NCBI GenBank assembly: GCA_030638575.1
Contig: DAOWEJ010000105.1
Coordinates: forward strand, 1-55,072
DNA from: Deltaproteobacteria bacterium
GTDB lineage: Bacteria; Desulfobacterota; Desulfobacteria; Desulfobacterales; JAUWMJ01
Direction of reading: 5' to 3'
Length of the DNA stretch: 55,072 nt
How positions within the stretch are numbered: the first letter of the stretch is position 1; every line of letters starts with the position of its first letter. Positions 52,557 to 55,072 of the stretch are shown here, in pieces. The notes beneath the pieces are model-generated. The model ran no database searches, had not been told where the DNA came from, and saw only the letters and a list, made by a program, of their open reading frames with translations. Made by a program: the position numbers and the translations under genes.

Positions 52557-52920
52557 TAAATCGGACTTTTTACGAGTTTATCAAAAAATAAATTCCGATT
52601 TACCGGAAATGGTTAAATTCCTTATCAAATGGAAGAAGAAGTGTTAGCGTGATAACTTGCTGGTCATTTCATCTTCAATACCTTTTAAAAGCCATAAATT
52701 TTCTACATGAACATATTGTTTCGAAATTGTAGATGATATTCCTCCCTTGACAAAACAGGGATGATTTTCATAAGATACATTTTTTATTTAAGAAAATTGT
52801 TTATTTTAATGTCTGTGTCAGTCTGCCTATCGAAGCAAATCATAGATACCGTATATCAGAGCCCGATTGAATAAAAACTCATTCAATCGGAGTGGCTAAT
52901 ACACAAATAAAGGAGCTAAA

Positions 52921-54171
52921 ATGAAGGATGTCGTAATCGTTTCAGCCTGTCGGACGGCCATAGGAGCATTCGGCCAAAGCCTGCGGGGCAGTAATGCCGC
53001 GGTTTTAGCCGGCGTTACAATGAAAGAAGCTGTAAAAAGAGCAGGCATAGACCCGGAAGTTATAGATGATATACGATACGGCTGTTGTATGGAACCTGTG
53101 GATGCTCTTAACGTAACACGCGTTGGTGCACTTTTAGCCGGTCTGCCTGATACGATTCCTGCGGTAACGATCAACCGCGTGTGCATATCTTCAATGGAAG
53201 CTGTGATCTCCGGTATGGCAATGATCCAGGCAGGCATGGCCGATGTGATACTTGCAGGTGGTGTCGAGCACATGTCCGGAGTACCATACACCGTTCCCGG
53301 CGCAAGGTGGGGATGCCGCCTCCAGGATGGTGTGTTTGTCGACTCCATGATCCACGCCCTTCATTGCGGATCACACATCATACCCCATCCTGAAGACGGA
53401 CCCGTAAACGCTAATGAGCCACCTTTAAGTTTTTTCAAGGGAAAGCCATATATTATGGGTCATACCGCAGAATTCATAGCCCAACACATGAATATTTCCA
53501 GAGAAGAAATGGATGAAGTTGCATTAAGAAGTCAGAATAATGCGGAAAGAGCGACAAACGACGGTTCGTTTAAAGATGAAATTGTTCCTGTTGAAATTGT
53601 TCAAAAAAAACTGGATCCTATTATTTTTGATAAAGACGAACATTTCCGGCCTGGTTTGACCATGGAACAACTCAGTAAGCTTCCACCTGCCTTTCTTCCA
53701 AAAATCGGCAAGGTTACGGCAGGGAATTCCAGCGGAATTAACGATGGGTCCGCTGGTATTGTAATCATGTCTGCAGAAAAGGCAAAAGCACTCGGCATTG
53801 ATCCCATTGCCAGGATAAAGGCTGTGGGAAAAGGTGCATGCCACCCTTCAGTGATGGGAATGTCACCCGTACCTGCTGTAAATGACCTTTTTAAGAGGAG
53901 CGGTTTTAGGATAGAAGATTTTGAGCTTATAGAGCTAAACGAGGCATTTGCAGCCCAGTACATAGGCTGCGAAAAAGAGCTGGGCCTAAACAGGGAGATC
54001 ACAAATGTTAACGGGTCTGGAATCGGCCTGGGGCATCCTGTGGGTGCGACAGGCGCCAGAATCATGATAACTTTAATACATGCTATGAAAAAAAGAGGTA
54101 AAACTCTCGGCCTTGCCACCCTTTGCGGCGGCGGTGGGGTGTCAATGGCGTGTGCAATAGAGATTGTATAA
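52921..54171 (+). CDS. Acetyl-CoA acetyltransferase (thiolase)
   Basis: A 416-residue thiolase (about 395-410 typical). Active-site Cys88 in RVCISSMEA, His372 in GLGHPVGATG and Cys402 in LCGGGG form the catalytic set; NEAFAAQ holds the conserved Asn. It condenses two acetyl-CoA or cleaves 3-ketoacyl-CoA. SD AAAGGAG precedes the ATG. It is followed 66 nt later by alanine dehydrogenase. Degradative and biosynthetic thiolases cannot be told apart from sequence alone. Confidence 0.93.
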   Translation: MKDVVIVSACRTAIGAFGQSLRGSNAAVLAGVTMKEAVKRAGIDPEVIDDIRYGCCMEPVDALNVTRVGALLAGLPDTIPAVTINRVCISSMEAVISGMAMIQAGMADVILAGGVEHMSGVPYTVPGARWGCRLQDGVFVDSMIHALHCGSHIIPHPEDGPVNANEPPLSFFKGKPYIMGHTAEFIAQHMNISREEMDEVALRSQNNAERATNDGSFKDEIVPVEIVQKKLDPIIFDKDEHFRPGLTMEQLSKLPPAFLPKIGKVTAGNSSGINDGSAGIVIMSAEKAKALGIDPIARIKAVGKGACHPSVMGMSPVPAVNDLFKRSGFRIEDFELIELNEAFAAQYIGCEKELGLNREITNVNGSGIGLGHPVGATGARIMITLIHAMKKRGKTLGLATLCGGGGVSMACAIEIV

Positions 54172-54237
54172 AAATATGGGAATACATTCGCAAAGTCTTA
54201 TTTTTCAAACAATTTAAAAGATAAAAAGAGGTGTGCA

Positions 54238-55072
54238 ATGATCGTAGGAATCTTAAAAGAAATCAAGGCTGAAGAAAACCGTATCTCCATGACACCGGCA
54301 GGGGTGGAAGTTATGAAGCAAAACGGTCACACGGTTTTAGTGGAAAAAACGGCGGGTATGGGCAGCGGTTATGAAGACAGCACATATATCAAAAGTGGAG
54401 CCGAAATAATCGATACACCGTCAGAAATTTTCAACCGTGCCGATATGGTTATGCATGTTAAAGAACCTTTGCCGCCGGAGTATAACCTTATCAGGGAAAA
54501 CCAGATTGTTTTTACCTATCTTCACCTGGCGGCAGCGGAAGAACTGACCAATGTGCTTGTTAAAAGCAAAAGCATCAACATTGCATATGAAACCATCCAG
54601 AAAGAAGACGGCTCCCTGCCCCTTCTTACACCCATGAGTGAAGTGGCCGGTCGCATGGCAATCCAGCAGGGAGCAAAATACCTTGAAATGGCTTACGGAG
54701 GAAGAGGACTTCTGCTGGGCGGCGTTCCCGGAGTAAACCCCGGAACGGTTCTTGTTATCGGCGGCGGAGTAGTCGGAACCAATGCTGCCAAGATGGCTTG
54801 CGGCATAGGAGCCAAAGTTTACATCCTCGATTTCAACCTTGACCGGTTGCGCTATCTTAGCGATATAATGCCAGCCAACTGTTTTCCCTTAATGTCGAGC
54901 CCGGCTACTATTCGCAAACTTGTTAAAGAGTCCGACGTTGTGGTAGGCGCTGTTCTTATTCCCGGAGCAAAAGCGCCGAGACTTATCACAAAAGAAATGC
55001 TGAAAACCATGAAAAAGGGATCTGTAATCGTGGATGTTGCCATAGATCAGGGCGGGTGCTTTGAAACATCGA
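54238..55072 (+). CDS. ald: Alanine dehydrogenase (partial, C-terminus off window)
   Basis: An open frame of 278 codons running off the right edge; the family is about 370 residues. [23 protein letters not shown] at the N-terminus (quoted in part) and the Rossmann segment [17 protein letters not shown] (about 170-186) match L-alanine dehydrogenase, which interconverts alanine and pyruvate with NAD. Lys75-region [10 protein letters not shown] contains the substrate-binding Lys, and HLAAAEELT a catalytic His. SD AGAGG stands 7 nt upstream of the ATG at 54238. Confidence 0.93.
   Translation, partial: MIVGILKEIKAEENRISMTPAGVEVMKQNGHTVLVEKTAGMGSGYEDSTYIKSGAEIIDTPSEIFNRADMVMHVKEPLPPEYNLIRENQIVFTYLHLAAAEELTNVLVKSKSINIAYETIQKEDGSLPLLTPMSEVAGRMAIQQGAKYLEMAYGGRGLLLGGVPGVNPGTVLVIGGGVVGTNAAKMACGIGAKVYILDFNLDRLRYLSDIMPANCFPLMSSPATIRKLVKESDVVVGAVLIPGAKAPRLITKEMLKTMKKGSVIVDVAIDQGGCFETS

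Overview
The window looks like a chromosomal segment of a Gram-negative, anaerobic, sulfate-reducer-like bacterium, most likely Desulfobacterota/Desulfobacterales. This is inferred from an exosortase-A (XrtA)-type exopolysaccharide locus with a PEP-CTERM protein, lipid/CoA metabolism genes (acyl-CoA dehydrogenase, thiolase), large hybrid histidine kinases, and low-complexity DNA repeats that also encode low-complexity peptide inserts. No rRNA, tRNA or CRISPR array was seen.

Region 1 (1-24.5 kb, all minus strand) is a surface polysaccharide locus. In transcription order it holds a degenerate bacterial enhancer-binding protein (EBP), a Wzz-type chain-length protein, a tyrosine autokinase, a Wza-type export protein, an outer-membrane beta-barrel protein, a four-helix-bundle protein, an asparagine-synthase-like amidotransferase, a NadE-like ATP pyrophosphatase, a GxxExxY protein, an acyl carrier protein, an 80-residue unknown protein, an AMP-forming acyl ligase, UDP-glucose dehydrogenase, an SGNH-like lipoprotein, four genes resembling the UDP-2,3-diacetamido-glucuronate pathway, and a secreted beta-helix protein with InlB-type repeats that runs off the left edge. 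Neither an exosortase nor any glycosyltransferase lies in the window.

Region 2 (24.5-27.6 kb) is the control region. A stand-alone receiver and a canonical sigma54 EBP are on the plus strand, followed by a 73-residue PEP-CTERM protein on the minus strand. Four correctly spaced sigma54 promoters (GG-N10-GC) precede the beta-helix gene, the lipoprotein/sugar-nucleotide genes, the main EPS operon and the PEP-CTERM gene. Each has an upstream GTAA-rich palindrome. I read these as one sigma54 regulon that joins polysaccharide synthesis to its sorted surface proteins.

Region 3 (27.6-32.4 kb) is a mixed group: YkgJ-type cysteine cluster, XRE-cupin regulator, acyl-CoA dehydrogenase, histone-deacetylase-like hydrolase and HD-domain protein.

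Region 4 (32.5-40.4 kb, minus) is a full trp operon, trpL-E-G-D-C-(F-B fusion)-A. It has a Trp-rich leader peptide and tandem attenuator hairpins, and is interrupted by long palindromes.

Region 5 (40.8-55 kb) has Hsp33, a class A penicillin-binding protein, a small TPR lipoprotein, an MFS transporter, two large hybrid histidine kinases, a thiolase and the start of alanine dehydrogenase.

Spacers are unusually long and full of repeats: composite elements with inverted ends, GAGACC-ended MITE-like elements, hairpins whose stems vary while the loops stay similar, and repeats that extend into coding sequences.
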